From Orbilia blumenaviensis (Eukaryota > Ascomycota > Orbiliomycetes > Orbiliales > Orbiliaceae): 64,000 nt of DNA. The DNA lies in NCBI GenBank assembly GCA_036872755.1, contig JAVHNS010000011.1, positions 62,001 through 126,000 of the forward strand, in the 5' to 3' direction. The position numbers and the translations under genes were made by a program. Of the stretch, positions 38,246 through 51,015 are shown one piece after another. Every line of letters starts with the position of its first letter. Position 1 is the first letter of the stretch. Below the pieces are notes generated by a model. The model made no database searches. It was not told the origin of the DNA and saw only the letters and a list, made by a program, of their open reading frames with translations.

Positions 38246-41200
38246 TCACCGCCACTTCAACCTCATATCCTCTAGCCAAGATGGTTTTATCACCAAATAA
38301 CCATCATTACTTTCCTCCACGACTTTTTTCCATCTTTTTTGATCCGATGGCCACGCCTTGTGCCATTCATGACCTGGATCACAATCCCTTCTGGCAAGAG
38401 TGCCAGTCTTAACTTTTTCGATGCATTCGCCACAGAAGTTCCTGCCAGGGCATACTGCGCACATATATAAAGTTTCATACCCCAGCTTATTTGAGCAGTC
38501 GCCAGAGCACTTGTGGCAACTAGACAAGGTTAAGGTGAGACCAGAGCGGGAGGCGCCACCCGGATTCGCGGAACTTTCCACTACGGTGGTTTTATATTGT
38601 CCTTCCGGTCCCGCTCGTATTGCCTGAAGCGGTCTGAATAGTATTGTTAGGAGCGCCGAAGCATTTCTATCATCGCCGGCCTGTAGGAGCGTTAATGCAA
38701 GATTGTATACCCCTACGGTGTCATTTTCGGGGTTTGCGTCGTCCAGCATACTAAGTTCTTCGAGAACTCGTGTCCTGAAGCATTTCCTCCATTTGACTTT
38801 TTTCGCCTGCTCGAAGAGCTGTCTCCAACGGCCCCATAGTACAGAAGAGTAACCAGGGCCGTAGAAGTCGAAGGTTTCTTGCGAATCTGATTCCGAAGAG
38901 GTGTTTGTTGCTATATGCTTCAACTTTTTAACGTATTCATCTGGATTTACGCCTGACTTGAAAGCTGCAACTGCAGAATCATAGTATTGCCTTGCCAGGA
39001 AGTTTGTGATATGTCTTTTGTCTTTTATCTCTTCTTCTGTATTGTCGAACATTTTCCCGAATAGGTCCAAAGAGGTTTCATAGTTTTCGATTACGAACTG
39101 AATATCGACAGAGTCGCCGTATTCATAAACAAGCCGCCCAGTTTTCCAACAGAACCACCTCTTTTTCCAGTCGTTTGTCGTTCTGAGCACATTTTCTAGG
39201 GAAGACTTGACATCTTTAATTAGGAAAGATAATTTTTGCTTCTCAATTGCCTGAAATATCCGCCCGAGAAGGTCAAACGGGTCCCATTCCAAATAAGGCC
39301 AAGTCATAAGCAGGATTGTCTTCTGGTAGCCCTCGTGTATCTGTTGGGATAGGTTTTGTAATAGACTGAGTACGTCGTCATGCCGTCCATTTGCTTCGAG
39401 ACAATCGAGATAACTAAACATTGTCGGCGGGCTGTAAGATGAACTGAAGTACGCAGTCTCCGCAGCGGCCAATGCGCCTATGTTATCTCCAAGTCTCCGT
39501 TTCCATTGTGCTATATCAGCGTAGAACTGTTCTGAGAGGTCCCAGATGCCGGCGACTGCCCTACAAGCCTCTTCCATCACGGGAATTGCTTCTTTATACA
39601 TTTTCATATCGGAGTATGCCCTCGCAAGCCCTTCGTGGGCAAGCCAAGCATCTGAGTCGATTTCTATTGCTTTATGGAACACGGGAATTGCTTCAGCTGG
39701 ATGTTTTGCGAGAGCCAGCGTCCACGCTAGGAGCGAATGCCAATGCACTGTGCTTCGAACAGACTCTGGAGCGTGTTTTGCCAGGGTATGGATTCTCTCG
39801 GCGGTTAATGGGCCCATGTTTCCCCATCGATATGAAAACTCTTTGATTTCAAGAGATTCTATATTCCCGTTGTCATCCTAGTGCATATGTGTTAGCATTA
39901 AAGCCCTTAAATACATTTCTTGGGAATCCAAGAACGAGATATGCATCTCACCATTAAATCGAGAGCATTCAAGAAATAGCAATAGTGTACGCCCTTATCA
40001 AACATCTTGAAGTCATGATGACCTGTCCTTCCCAGCCAAAGTCTAGCGCAGCTAGTGATCCATGGCTGGAAAAGAACTTTTGCTGAAGAAACTGCTTGGT
40101 CCATCCAAGCCAGTTCATCGGAACTGAAATTCTCTTCATAATTTTTAGCTAACTTCAAGATATCTCTTACGGCCGTAGAGTAGGTATTGGTTTGAATCCA
40201 GGCCGCCCAAACATCTACCCAAAGATCGTTGTTGTTGTAGAGAAACTGTAGGTAGGCACGGCTGCCTCCTTCATCGTGGAAAAGCCAATAAATGTTTCTT
40301 ATTATTTTTGTGATGTCCTCCTTGTTGTTTGAGAGTCCTTGCATGTCAATTTTCTGTATATGGTGGGCCAGGTTGCGCAAAGTGTAGTCGAGGAGGGGGG
40401 GAAGTATGTTATAAGACGACCAAAAGTCGAGCCTGAGAACGTCAAAACAGGATATTGCCATGATGAAGTAACAGTTTTGCGGATCGAGGCTAACTGCCGA
40501 AATAGAGCCCTGTGGACTCTGAAGTAGTACGTCGCGGAATTGTTGGTGAGAAAAGTTGATCTCGGTCTTCATTTGCCGCTCGTCTAGACCATCAAGGAAG
40601 CCAAAAAGCTCCCATTCCGGATCCGCAAAGTCGAAATCGCCTCCCCCGAAAATACCCTCCAGTAAGTCACTAAAGTTATCTCCTCCGGCGTCATCCGCTA
40701 GGCCTCCTTCCTCGCTCTCATCCGTGCTGCTTTCGATGGTACTCTCTGAAGAGCTGTCATCATCGTCTTCATCAATGTCTGATGTATCCTGATTGGTTTC
40801 TTCTTCGCTGTTTAAATCAGTCCGAGTTTTCTTAAGCTTTGAATCCAATTCTTGTTCATCCTTAACTGTGTCGTCCTCAGTGTTCTGTGGAGTCGGAGGC
40901 AACGGTGCACCTTCTATGCTAGACTGCGCCCCGTCGTACCCATAGTCTTCGATTTCTAGATCACTCAGGCCTGATGATTCCGCCTCGCTGTCGCTTTGAT
41001 ATGTCAGACCGTCTGGCATATTCAAACTAAACATGGCGCTAAACTTCTTGTTAAGAGATTCCCAAAGAAGGAGCCTTGGTATTTTACTGGGCAGGCACAT
41101 AACGAGCAAAAGTTCCCCAAAGAATAATGGACGCCGCGAACAAGCAATCCAAGCCAGCATTTTCCGAAATGATTCAATGTCTTCTGCTTCCTCTGCGGCA

Positions 41201-43203
41201 AGACGCTCCAAAAGTCCATTTATCATTGTAGTGACGTTTTTCGGTGGAACAGACAACGCGGTCTTGATTCCATCCAGGTCCATAGATTTGATATGGTCGA
41301 GGAGTAGCTGTGCCCACAAGAATACACCATCAGATTGCTGGGATATCTTGGTTCGTAGGTTCGCTCGTTCTTGTTCGGCAGATGCGCGGTTGAAGCGTTT
41401 TAGTTTCTCTAAAACAGCTACTTGCGATAACATTGTATCAATATATCTCTCAACATCTTCTCGATTCTGATCCCTCGAAATTTTTATTAACGACTGGTCA
41501 ATGTTAAATTTAATCGTACTGCGTATCGTAGGTCTCCCCAAAACTGTCACCTGGATCCCACGCGCCCGAGCATTGGTGGTGGATGTTCCCAAAATATTAG
41601 TTATCAGTTGCTGGTCAGCCTTTGGGGCTTCGTCGAGGCCATCCACGATAATAAACACGGACGACTGGGGTGATATCTCGTGGTAATACTTTTGGAAGAG
41701 ATTCTTCCAAGTATCCTCTGCGGTCAGTGTGTTCCGAGAGTATTTACAAACCTCAATGGCATGCCTCCTAAAGAACGGATCAGACTCAATTATCTGATAG
41801 GCGATAGTCTTCAGCATTCCATTAACATTCAGAAGCTGGGTATCTGATTCCCTAATAAAAAAGAACGCGGTCGATGTATGATCCGTCTGGATATTTTTTT
41901 CATCGATACTATAGTTATGGGAAAACATCTCTTGGACTTCGCTGATAATGGACGTGGCTAGATAGGATTTACCAGATCCAGGCTCACCGAAAATAAACAA
42001 AACCGGTATCTTAGCCGCGAGCCACTCATTATATGCTGCTTCCTTCCGTAACCACGCTCCAGTACCGGGCAGCAACCTTCTTTTAAATTCGCCGTAAAGC
42101 TCTTTCGTTCTTTCCAATAATGGGATTTTCAGTGTTTCCTCGAGTCTCTGCTCATCGGCTCTACTAACGGACTCTTTGGAATGCGAGTTTGTTAGTATTT
42201 CATTTGAATGCATATATATGCATCAAGTTGTGGTCGACATGCCTTTGTAAAAACTGGCGATATCGGTCCTAATCCCTTCCCCGACCGCCACGATGTCCTT
42301 TTGAATGCCTTCTCCGACAATTTCAATACCTTCCTGAAGGGCCGTCTGATTCGCAGCCATGTCCCGCTGAATTATCTTTACAGATGCGTAGGTTGAAGAC
42401 GCAATCTTCTGCTGCTCCGTTTTGATTAATCGGTTCAATTCCTCCACTATTTCTTTTGTAGCTTCATCAGTTCCTAGGAAAGCTTTGTCGAGGTAAAATC
42501 GAAAGCGGCCCTTCAGTATCAACTTCTCCGACCTAAACACCGGGACCAGGTTAAGTGCCGTCGAGTCTTTGTGAGAACCCCATTTGGTGACTTACTTTCC
42601 CATGACCTTAATGAAACTGCAAATAGACCGGTTAACCCAAGGCTTAAATAAAGAACGCGAAGCTAACTCACAAAGTAAGAATTGCAGTTATTTTGCCTTC
42701 CAACCGCTTATCAAACCCGCCAGCTATATAATCTTCAAGCCTACTCGAAAATTCCTCGAGCTCTGAGAAAACTCCTTCGATATAGTCATAAGCTTGGGAC
42801 ACCCTCCCGCCAACCTGAACAATATTTTATAAGCCATCAGGACATTTATATTCGCCTGGTGCGGGCTGGCAGAGGGGTTTTATACCTCCACGAGATATGA
42901 TACGGCTGCAAGAATTGGTGATGCCACCACCCCAGGAGTTCCTGGAAGCAAGTCTTTGATAAAATCGGTGATCCCTATAACAGGCCCAAGCACTTTCATA
43001 AAGTTATGCCGGAACCGCTCACGTTTGCTTCGAAACTCCGAAAAAGACGCCGCACTCCGTTCCAAACGGTCCATGAGGTCATCCACACTTTCTAAGCTAC
43101 TGAGCCGATCGTCCGTTCTTAGGTCTCTACCTGTTTCTTTCTTGTAAACCTCGAAGGCGCCCTCCCAGAGCCGCCTAAATTGTTCGGCGTAGACGTCTTC
43201 CAT
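38246..43203 (-). CDS. NLR-type protein: goodbye-like domain, P-loop NTPase, TPR, Cys-rich tail
   Basis: A 1541-aa STAND/NLR protein. Family members act in fungal self/non-self recognition and cell-death signalling. Exons: 43203-42886, 42814-42672, 42616-42596 (21 nt), 42532-42243, 42173-39952 and 39877-38246. Residues 1-230 resemble the goodbye-like N-terminal domain (RLWEGAFEVYKKETG, AAVSYLVEVGGRVSQAYDYI, KGRFRFYL). The NTPase has Walker A GEPGSGKS (320-327) and Walker B VFIIVDGLDE (about 430). A glutamate/serine-rich acidic insert lies at about 645-770. A helical region follows, then TPR-like repeats (about 1010-1110, AEAIPVFHKAIEIDSDAWLAHEGLARAY). A Cys/His cluster near 1446-1500 (CHKCSGDC..CAVCPGRNFCGEC..H) is ZZ-like. 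All junctions keep phase. The fourth intron appears to use a GC donor. The partner effector is not identifiable nearby. Confidence 0.9.
42174..42242 (-). other. Probable GC-AG intron in the NLR gene
   Basis: The 69-bp intron starts with AAAG|GCATGT and ends CCAAAG|AGTCC. It contains a perfect TACTAAC branch site about 20 nt before the acceptor. Removing it joins SFYK to ESVSRAD in frame; without it the frame stops at MSTTT. A GT alternative (CCA|GTTTTT, 17 nt upstream) keeps the same phase but is a poor donor. Confidence 0.6.
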
Positions 43204-45375
43204 TGTGGAATGGATTGTGGTAATTTATCGTGCACGACGTTTAGCGTCGTATGAAATACCGCCAGATGTTCAATAGAAACTTCGAAATACACACGATAAT
43301 AAAGTTGAACTCCCTCAGTATTAATACCTGTTACTAATTAAGTAGTAATCAAAGAAGAAGACTCAAACCCGACCGAGAGGCCCGTTCAGCCGTTCTTATA
43401 GCCTGCGCATGCATGCGCACGACGCCGACGGTTTAGATATCCACACCCACATTGACCACACTCAGATCTAACTAAAATAGTACTAGTATGGCTACCAAGG
43501 ATCCTTCAAAAAGCTTAAAAAATTAACACCATGCGTGGCTTACATCAAACGGAAACCCCACGGTCCAAGAAATAGCTCATGGCTTCTATAGATCTAAGTA
43601 CTTGGTACTTCACGAATCCAGATCCAATGGTTGAGATAATGCAATGTTGGGCAACTCGGGACCATCTAGAATCTCTGCCCTCCCGCATTGTATAAAGTAG
43701 ACTCTTAGGTCGGGGAGTATGGACCAATCACGATCTGCTCAAGATATGTATCCATTGAGGGCCTCAGCAAAGAGATGCAGATGCCCTACGAAACAAAAGG
43801 CCCTAGGTGTACCGCGGGTACTAAGCCTGAGTACATGCATGTCAACGAACCCCGCCCTTATCTCGATCAGGTGGCAGTGAGCCTATATCTAGCCAGCCCT
43901 CTTACTTAAGTAGCTATCGCCTTTCGCAATCACTGGGATGTACCGAGTACCCAATTCCGAACTAAAGGCTTGATTCAGCCGCAATTCAGTCTCCCTCTAC
44001 AATTCAAGGGCTTCGGTGCATGGCTTCTAATTCTTTTCGAAGTGATCAAAGAATAATAGTGTTTCTAGGCCTTCAGCTAGCCACGGCTGCAGCAATTCGT
44101 TGCCCCCATCCAACTGCATTCCCAAACAGCCATTTGCTCGTCCAGTTTCCTCCCCGTTTCTCTGCTCAAATTCGTTGGTCAAGCTTTGCGGGGTACATAC
44201 ACACCTCTCTGCGAGTAGCCATGGGCCAACACAGCACAACTGAAGGATCTGGGGCTGAGCGCATGAGCTAGCTAGACAGGCTAGGCTAAGCTACGCAGGC
44301 CATAATTGAATTCACGGCTGCAGTACAAGGACTTCTGATCCCGACAATGGGGGACAAACAAACGGCTGGCAGAGCCGACGCAAGACTGCGTCAATACATA
44401 AATATACGATGTGGGCTAATCAGCCCCAAGTAACGTATAACAATATCTAGATTTGTTCGGATCAGTGCCTATAGACCCAGCCGCTGTAAAAAAAAAAAAA
44501 AGTCAGCAAGGAGTACCAAAATTGTGTGTTCTTATTGACGAACGTTACACGGTATAAGCATGTATGCCTGCCTGCTCGGGCGCCAAGCTTAATATTTAGA
44601 CGGACTGTAGTTTCGGCTGAGCCGGCCGCGGGGTATACGGTTGCTGGGGTAAACCAGCCAACTAAATATTAGAAATTTATTGAACTTCAAATTCAATAAG
44701 GCTCAATATGTTAAACTCCAGAAGAAATAACATACCGCATGCTTATTAGTTACACTAACATTGGCATGGCCCATAATTAGCGAATATGATGGGCCAGCGT
44801 GTCATGCACATGTAAACATGTATGTGGTTTCAGAACTAGCCTCGAACCTCGACGAAACGTCATGACAGACTAAAAATCTAGCAGTATTGTGTTGTTTCTG
44901 TTGCAGTTTTGCCCTTTAACATCCGATATAGTTTCGCTATATCTATATATTAATTTGGCATATCATCCTTTTCTGGGCTTAATGTTAATTTTAGTCCTAT
45001 TAGAACGGATATCTTGTTAATCGTTCCTCTCTGCGAGAGAAGTTCCGATTATGACGTTTTGTTTCCGAATGTTTGCCGCCAAGCCTTTCGCGCAGAAATG
45101 TCATAAAACTCCTAAATTAATTAGGGAACAGCCATTGAAACCTGTTTATCCGCGGCATGGATCGCACGGATCAAGTATCAACCGATCTTGCTGGAACATT
45201 TCGAGAAACAAAGAAAGGATGGCCTGCGGACGACATCTGTGGCGATGACTTGTCTAGACCTCCTCAATCCTTTCGATTCCTCACATCTTCCCCTTCTCTG
45301 AAATCTCGAATTTTCGACTCTTTGCTTTCGTAGACCCGACGGTGGAGTAATTAAATCACTTGTTCAAAGAAAAAC
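43204..45375. other. Divergent upstream region, NLR and secreted glycoprotein genes
   Basis: The NLR gene (minus) and the secreted protein at 45376 (plus) start from this 2.2-kb stretch, so both promoters lie here. It contains a 14-A run at 44488-44501. No convincing gene is present. Confidence 0.55.
44488..44501. repeat. Poly(A) run, 14 nt
   Basis: Uninterrupted A run in the intergenic region between the NLR gene and the secreted glycoprotein gene. Confidence 0.85.
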
Positions 45376-46313
45376 ATGAATCTCTTTTCCATTTTTATTA
45401 TATCCTGCACAACATTTGCAGCCTACTCTAATGCTGTTCGAACATTCACAATTCTTGGTGGGCAAATATACACGCCAGGCCTGGCTATCGTAGATGCCCC
45501 GCAGCCATTCACCCCGCTCGGTGGCGGTAAGTGCTGTCGCTAATACTTTATCACTTCTATGATATCTAATTCCTTACCTCATATACGTAGCAACTCTCCA
45601 TATCGCCATTGACGTCTCCGGCAACGGCCGATTGCCACCATATACCTACCAAGCCTTCCCTAATGGAACTGTTCCCACATCTTTTGATCCAAATCCCTCA
45701 GATGATGATAATGAATTAAAGCCGCTGACGGGGACATATTATCACAATATTACCATCTTTTTATCATCCTATGAGAATGGCCATAACTTTACGGTGTCAA
45801 ATAATACGATTCCTCCATCGAGATTCAACAATAGTTATGTGCCCTCAGTACTGAGTTTGGAGCGCGGGAGTACGGTGAAGCATGTGAATTGGATTTGGCC
45901 GGATTGCTTACGCAAAGGGCTGGGCGAGTATAATGTCCGTCACCTAGAATTACCCCCTTGACATATAGAATTTCACCTAACGTCGTGCCATGTACCAGAT
46001 CTCGATCCACCAATCCTTTACATATAACGCATCCGACTACTACACTATCTTCAACCTTCCCATAACCCTTACAAATGATCTCGATTCGACCCGCGACGCC
46101 TCCGATTGTGGACTACTACAAAATCCACTAATAACAGAAGAAAATCAAAGACTTTCGTCGGGTACAATAGACTTTCAACCATGGATAAATGGGACGGGCG
46201 CTCAGGTCGACTTTGACGATAATAATAAACCATCGACCGCGGCGCGGGTGCACGCAGAAGTTTTGGTTATGTGCATGACGATTCTTGGAGCCTTTGCAAT
46301 GTTCGCGGTCTAG
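45376..46313 (+). CDS. Secreted, probably GPI-anchored glycoprotein
   Basis: I do not recognise the family, but the pattern is that of a fungal surface protein of 269 aa. Exons 45376-45526, 45591-45934 and 45999-46313 are joined across two 64-bp introns (GTAAGT/GTAG and GTCCGT/CCAG), all in phase. The start MNLFSIFIISCTTFAAYSNA is a signal peptide. The next residues (VRTFTILGGQIYTPGLAIVD) begin a beta-rich domain with a GATLHIAIDVSGNG stretch. Several N-glycosylation sequons are present (NGT, NIT, NFT, NNT, NNS, NAS). A hydrophobic tail (VLVMCMTILGAFAMFAV) at the extreme C-terminus fits GPI attachment. No catalytic motif was seen. The wall or membrane location is inferred. Confidence 0.85.
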
Positions 46314-46886
46314 TTCGGATATACTTCAATAAAAACAAGTGCGGGCGCTTGATCTGGGGATAATCCATAAACGGCACTAGAGATACATCTACTTCTATTG
46401 TACATAATTCATAATTCATACATATACTAATATATCACCGATTTCACACCAATCATATACGAAAGCCTTTCAATTGCAACTTAAACTGATATTTAGGCAG
46501 CAAGGGAGCTAGAATAAAGCTGCTTAGTCTCAGAAAAATACATATCCATGCGCATAGGATGTGATCATATCACGGAATCCGGAAGTTGCATAACTTCGCT
46601 AATTTAACAAGTTTATGCAAGCAACAGGCATAAAGTGTTGGCCAAACACTATTAATGACACCAATGAAGTTTTACGCGTAAAAATGTGAAAATGTGCTGT
46701 AAAAATTGTTCAGATTCCCAAACCCCGGTTGAGGTATAATAAAAGTCATAACTAGCTATATATCCATAAAATCTAATTTCCCATGGCAAAATACCATTAA
46801 CATGGGAACTAAATAACAAAATCCAAACACCGAAAATGAGAGTCCCGTATTCATATCCCAATTGTCATGTCACAAAAAATTCTCAA
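46314..46886. other. Convergent intergenic stretch
   Basis: AT-rich sequence between two converging 3' ends. Nothing coding is seen. Confidence 0.6.
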
Positions 46887-49080
46887 TTAATCATAGTCGG
46901 CATACAGCGTAGAGATGCCAGTGCAGCTATCAAACGAGAAGGAAGAACCTATGTATAATGGTGCATTATTTCCGCTTGAGCAAAAACGAACACCATAGAA
47001 CCATGTGAAGTCAAAAGTGATGGTGTTATCACTATTGACAGTCCCGGTTGTCCTGGTTTGCGAACCGCTGAACGTACTTCTCCAAGTCCATCGACTGTAG
47101 CTATTAGCCTGGAGAGGGTACCAGCTAGTAGAACCTTCCCTGGAGAGAATATAATTTCCAGAAACGCGGAATTGAGCAGCATTATTTCGAGAGGTGACTT
47201 GGATTGCAAGGTGGGTACCATCAAAGTCAACCCATCTGTCGCTGTTACCAGAACCCTTGTATTTAATTCTGAAGGTCCTATAGGCAGTGGTAGTGGCCGT
47301 AGTGGTGAGTGTGGTAGTAGATTTAACGGTGACGGTACAGAAAGAAGTGATAGTAGAGACGATCGAGGTCTTGCTGGTCGACTTGCTAATAGTCTGTGGG
47401 ATAGTCCTCGTGACTGAGACAAAAACGGTAGTAAGGATGGTCTGAGTAGCAGATGTCGTGGTAGTCGCGGTGACCTTGACAGTAGCGGTTTCAGTCTCGG
47501 TAAGAGAAAGTGTCTCAGATACAATATCAACGTCGGTGGAAGTAGAAGTCTGGAATTCGGTCTCCGTAGCGAAATCAGTATTTGTAATTGAGGTAGTAAT
47601 AGTGTCAATGTCAGTGACAGTGACTGATGTGGTCTCAACCGATGTCTCGGTGGTAGTGCTAGTCTCAGTAAGAGAAGTGAATGAAGTCTCGGTTAGAGAG
47701 GTGGTCTCGGTAACTTCCTCAGTGTGGGTAGCCTCATCAGTCTGGGTCTCAGAAATAGTGTTTGACTCAGTATCCGTAACAGAAGAGGTGATGGTGGCGC
47801 TCTGCTTGACGGTCTTGTCTTCAGTGATAGTGTGCCCGACTGTCTGTGTGATAACAGCAGTGTCAGTGGCGGTCTGAACCTTAGTATTTGTGACATGATT
47901 CTGCGAAGTCCAAGTGTCTTGTTGAGTGATTGTCTCGGTGACCGAAACAGTGACAGCTTCGATGGGGAGAGTCAAGCAGTCGCAAGCACTCGAGATACGA
48001 GAAGGAGGATAAGTTCCAACTTGCTCGGAGACTGGGCGTTTGGGGTTAGATCGCTTCTTAAGAGCAATTGGGCGCGTGACAGTGCTGGTGAAGACCTTTG
48101 TGGAGGTAAACTTCTCGGTTGTGGTGGTAGTACCAGTGGTTCGAGTAACAGTAGTGATAACAACCGTCGTCCAAACTGTAGCAAAGCTGGTGACGCTGGT
48201 TGTGACCGATGAAGTTCCTGTTTGTGTAGTGGTATCAAGCGAAGTCACGGTCTTGGTGGAATCTGTCTCAGTGAGGGAGGTGGTGACAGTATCAATGTCG
48301 GTCTGGACATCAGTTGATGTGACGAAATCAGTCACAACGTCAATAGAGGTCTGAGTTTCGACTTGGGTCAGAACAGAAGTATCCGTCTCGACAGCGGTCT
48401 GCTTCTCAGTCTCGGACACGGTTGAGGTCACGGTCTCGATCACCGTGGCAGGCTCAACAATGGTGACAAAGATAACTTCCGTGGAGACATCACTGGCGAC
48501 AGTGGTTTGAGTGGCAGTCTTGGTATTCGTGATAGTTTGAGTGGCAGTGGTTGCGTAGGTTTCAGTTGCAACAAATGTTTCCACGACAGTCTCGGTCTCG
48601 GTCACAACATTTGTATAAGTCTCAGTCTCCGTGGCTACGTCGGTATTTGTCTGTGTGATAGTATAAGTAGTGTCGATATCCGTTATGACCTCAAGAACGA
48701 TAGTTGTGGTTTCGGTGCTACGACTCTTGTTAGCCTATAATTCTCTCTCTGTGTCTCTAGATCTGTCTATATATATATATATATATATAAAACCATAGAT
48801 CTTAAAGATGGTGTACTTACGTGATCGGATAGATCGTGGTATAGATAGTGTTCTTGGGCCTGTTCAGGTAGGACTGACAGAACGGGATGGCATCGGGAAG
48901 ATTGGCTTCACTCCTAAGCAAGCGCAACAGATTGTCGGCACTGCACGTGGTTCTTTTCTCCAGTTCCTCGAGAGTCGGGATGGTCTCAAGGGCAGGGTTT
49001 GGAGAAAGACCGATTGGGAGGGGTATAGCCGACGCGGCAACGGCGAAGAGCGCCGTCCGAAGGAAACCGGCGGTCAACAT
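46887..49080 (-). CDS. Secreted Thr/Ser-rich repeat protein (mucin/adhesin-like)
   Basis: A 696-aa wall-type protein. Exon 1 (49080-48821) encodes a signal peptide (MLTAGFLRTALFAVAASA) and a short globular part with two cysteines. A 103-bp intron with a TA repeat and a CTAAC branch ends at GTCGTAG, and exon 2 (48717-46887) begins in phase. Residues from about 88 to 560 are dense threonine repeats of TETxT/TxTVT type with acidic and valine spacing, interrupted near the middle by a short Lys/Arg and Pro segment (LKKRSNPKRP) with two cysteines. Such stretches are normally heavily O-mannosylated. The last roughly 130 residues form a separate Trp/Gly/Ser-rich domain (SDRWVDFDGTHLAIQV, WYPLQANSYSRW) with two cysteines, which I cannot name. 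Repeats make other frames stay open across the gene; these are shadows. A surface role is likely. Confidence 0.88.
48768..48789. repeat. TA dinucleotide microsatellite
   Basis: About eleven TA units inside the intron of the Thr-rich repeat gene. Confidence 0.85.
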
Positions 49081-51015
49081 TTTGACAGCTTGTGTAACGA
49101 GAGAAATACCAACGCTAGCTGCAAAAAGGTGGGGAAAACGTGGAGGCGGAATCCAGGAAACAGGTTAACTATGTTGCACTTCTTCACAATTCCGTGGACT
49201 GCGGGAACTTTCATTTTATGGGCCGGCACTATAGGACCCTTTTTATAACGAGATCTTCGAGCCCATCCGTGGGGAGCGAAGGGGCAGTGGCATATTGCAC
49301 AGGATGAAAAAATAGAATATTTGCAAATTTGCTCTTCGCTTCACCTCTTCAGCCGCTTGTTGTGACAGCACCCACATACTGTAGGTGACCTGGCGATCCT
49401 GGCAAAGCTATGAATTGGGCAGGGTTGAGAACGCCACGAGAGAATTGGTGAGCCGCGTTGGTGATGTTGCAATTTCAGGCTTTCCCCTTTTCGTGCTGCA
49501 GGGCCGGCCTGATTGGCCTAATCCTTGCACCCGCAACAAAAGCGATTGGGTCGGTTCAAACCGATTCTGTCTCTCATATTCTCCTGGGCGAGAGTCGGAG
49601 TTTCCTCAGCCCGTGCGACCTGCAGGCCTGCATGTTGGTTGCCTGCAAGAAAAGGGACGGCCCTGCAAAAGCCAGTCCAGAAAAGACCCGAGTGCGATCT
49701 AGATCCAGGCGGTTTTCAATAAAATTTAGTCATACCTATTCGCTTGCTGATGGATGATATGGACGCCGTCGAGGCATATTATTTCAATGACTTCAGGGCT
49801 ACGTAGCTAAGTGGCTTCCTCTGGATCGAGACTCGGTCCCACCCGGGGCATCGCAAAATCGATATCTTGAAAACCGCCAAAAAGGAAATTTACGAAAGGG
49901 ACCAGCCTCCACGAAGTGATCCCAACAGGACGAGATCGACAGGAACGAACGCATCAATTAATTTGACGCTTGGATCCGAGGCGGAGTTTGTCAATTGCGC
50001 AATTGGAGTATCCCCAGCTGGCCAGGAGCTTCTGAGTACATGTAGGTGCCCGCAGGATCAGAGTGAGGCATAAACCAGACTAAACAGCGGCACCACGTGT
50101 AACGAAGAATAAAGTCGACATTGCATTCAAGACACTAATGATCCCGGACTATATCTGCAGTTTCTCTACACCATTTTACGCCACCGCACACAGGGATGAC
50201 ATGGCTCTGAGCGAGCGAGCTCTGTCGTGATAGCGGCCGCATGAGTGAGGAAATGTTTGGTTGTATTTCCGAGACACTGGTCTCACAGAGCCCCATTTTC
50301 TAACCGGATATGATAGTATCTGCGACCGTTGGACGCCATGTTTTATCAGTTGTGGTATATGTCGGACTCGCTCAAGATATTCTGGGCGCTGGCCTGGCAA
50401 CCACAAATCAATTGAGATAGTTAGCTTCAGCTACTCCAGCTCTGTGCGAGGCTGTTCGATTGATCAACATTTCGGATGAAATTATTTGCTGTGCAATGTA
50501 TGCACTAGTTTTTGGACATTGACCGAGCGTGCAATTGTGTGATCTTGATATAGCGTATAAGAAAACGAGTTCAGCGCCACCGGCAGGCAATTTTATGTGT
50601 GCATTGTCTCCAACGGGCGAACTGCATTGCCCTTGGCGCCAGAGAACGAATATAGGCATTAACAGCTGCTTATATAGGTAGGTGATGCAGGTCGTTCAGC
50701 TGGATTCCCATGGTCGTGGATTGGGTTGACTATGGTGTGATGTGCTGGCAGCAGGCTTCCCCAACCTCCCTCCACACTCTCATACATCAGCAGTCATAGC
50801 GCTAGGACTAATAGGCGCTATGTCGACAGTTTGGAGCATATCATATATATGAGCTGTGGTCGTACTGCCGTTTAAACTTAGCGAGCTTGCAAGTAGCTAG
50901 TAATTAATAATCTACTACCATTCAACTAAGGTATTCTATCTAAAAGTTTGAGTTAAATGTGTGTATAACCTTAGAGGGGCGAAGATATTCAACATTTCAA
51001 AGTACGATAAAAAGA
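49081..51015. other. Intergenic, no supported gene
   Basis: Upstream region of the Thr-rich protein gene, then sequence without convincing frames. A few plus-strand frames (49385-49757, 49867-50073) overlap each other in different phases and lack motifs. Confidence 0.5.

Noticed and set aside
47058..48354. Long open frames on the plus strand and in other minus frames across the Thr-rich gene
   Set aside because: They follow from the TETxT-type repeat. The minus frame with signal peptide and clean splice is the real one.
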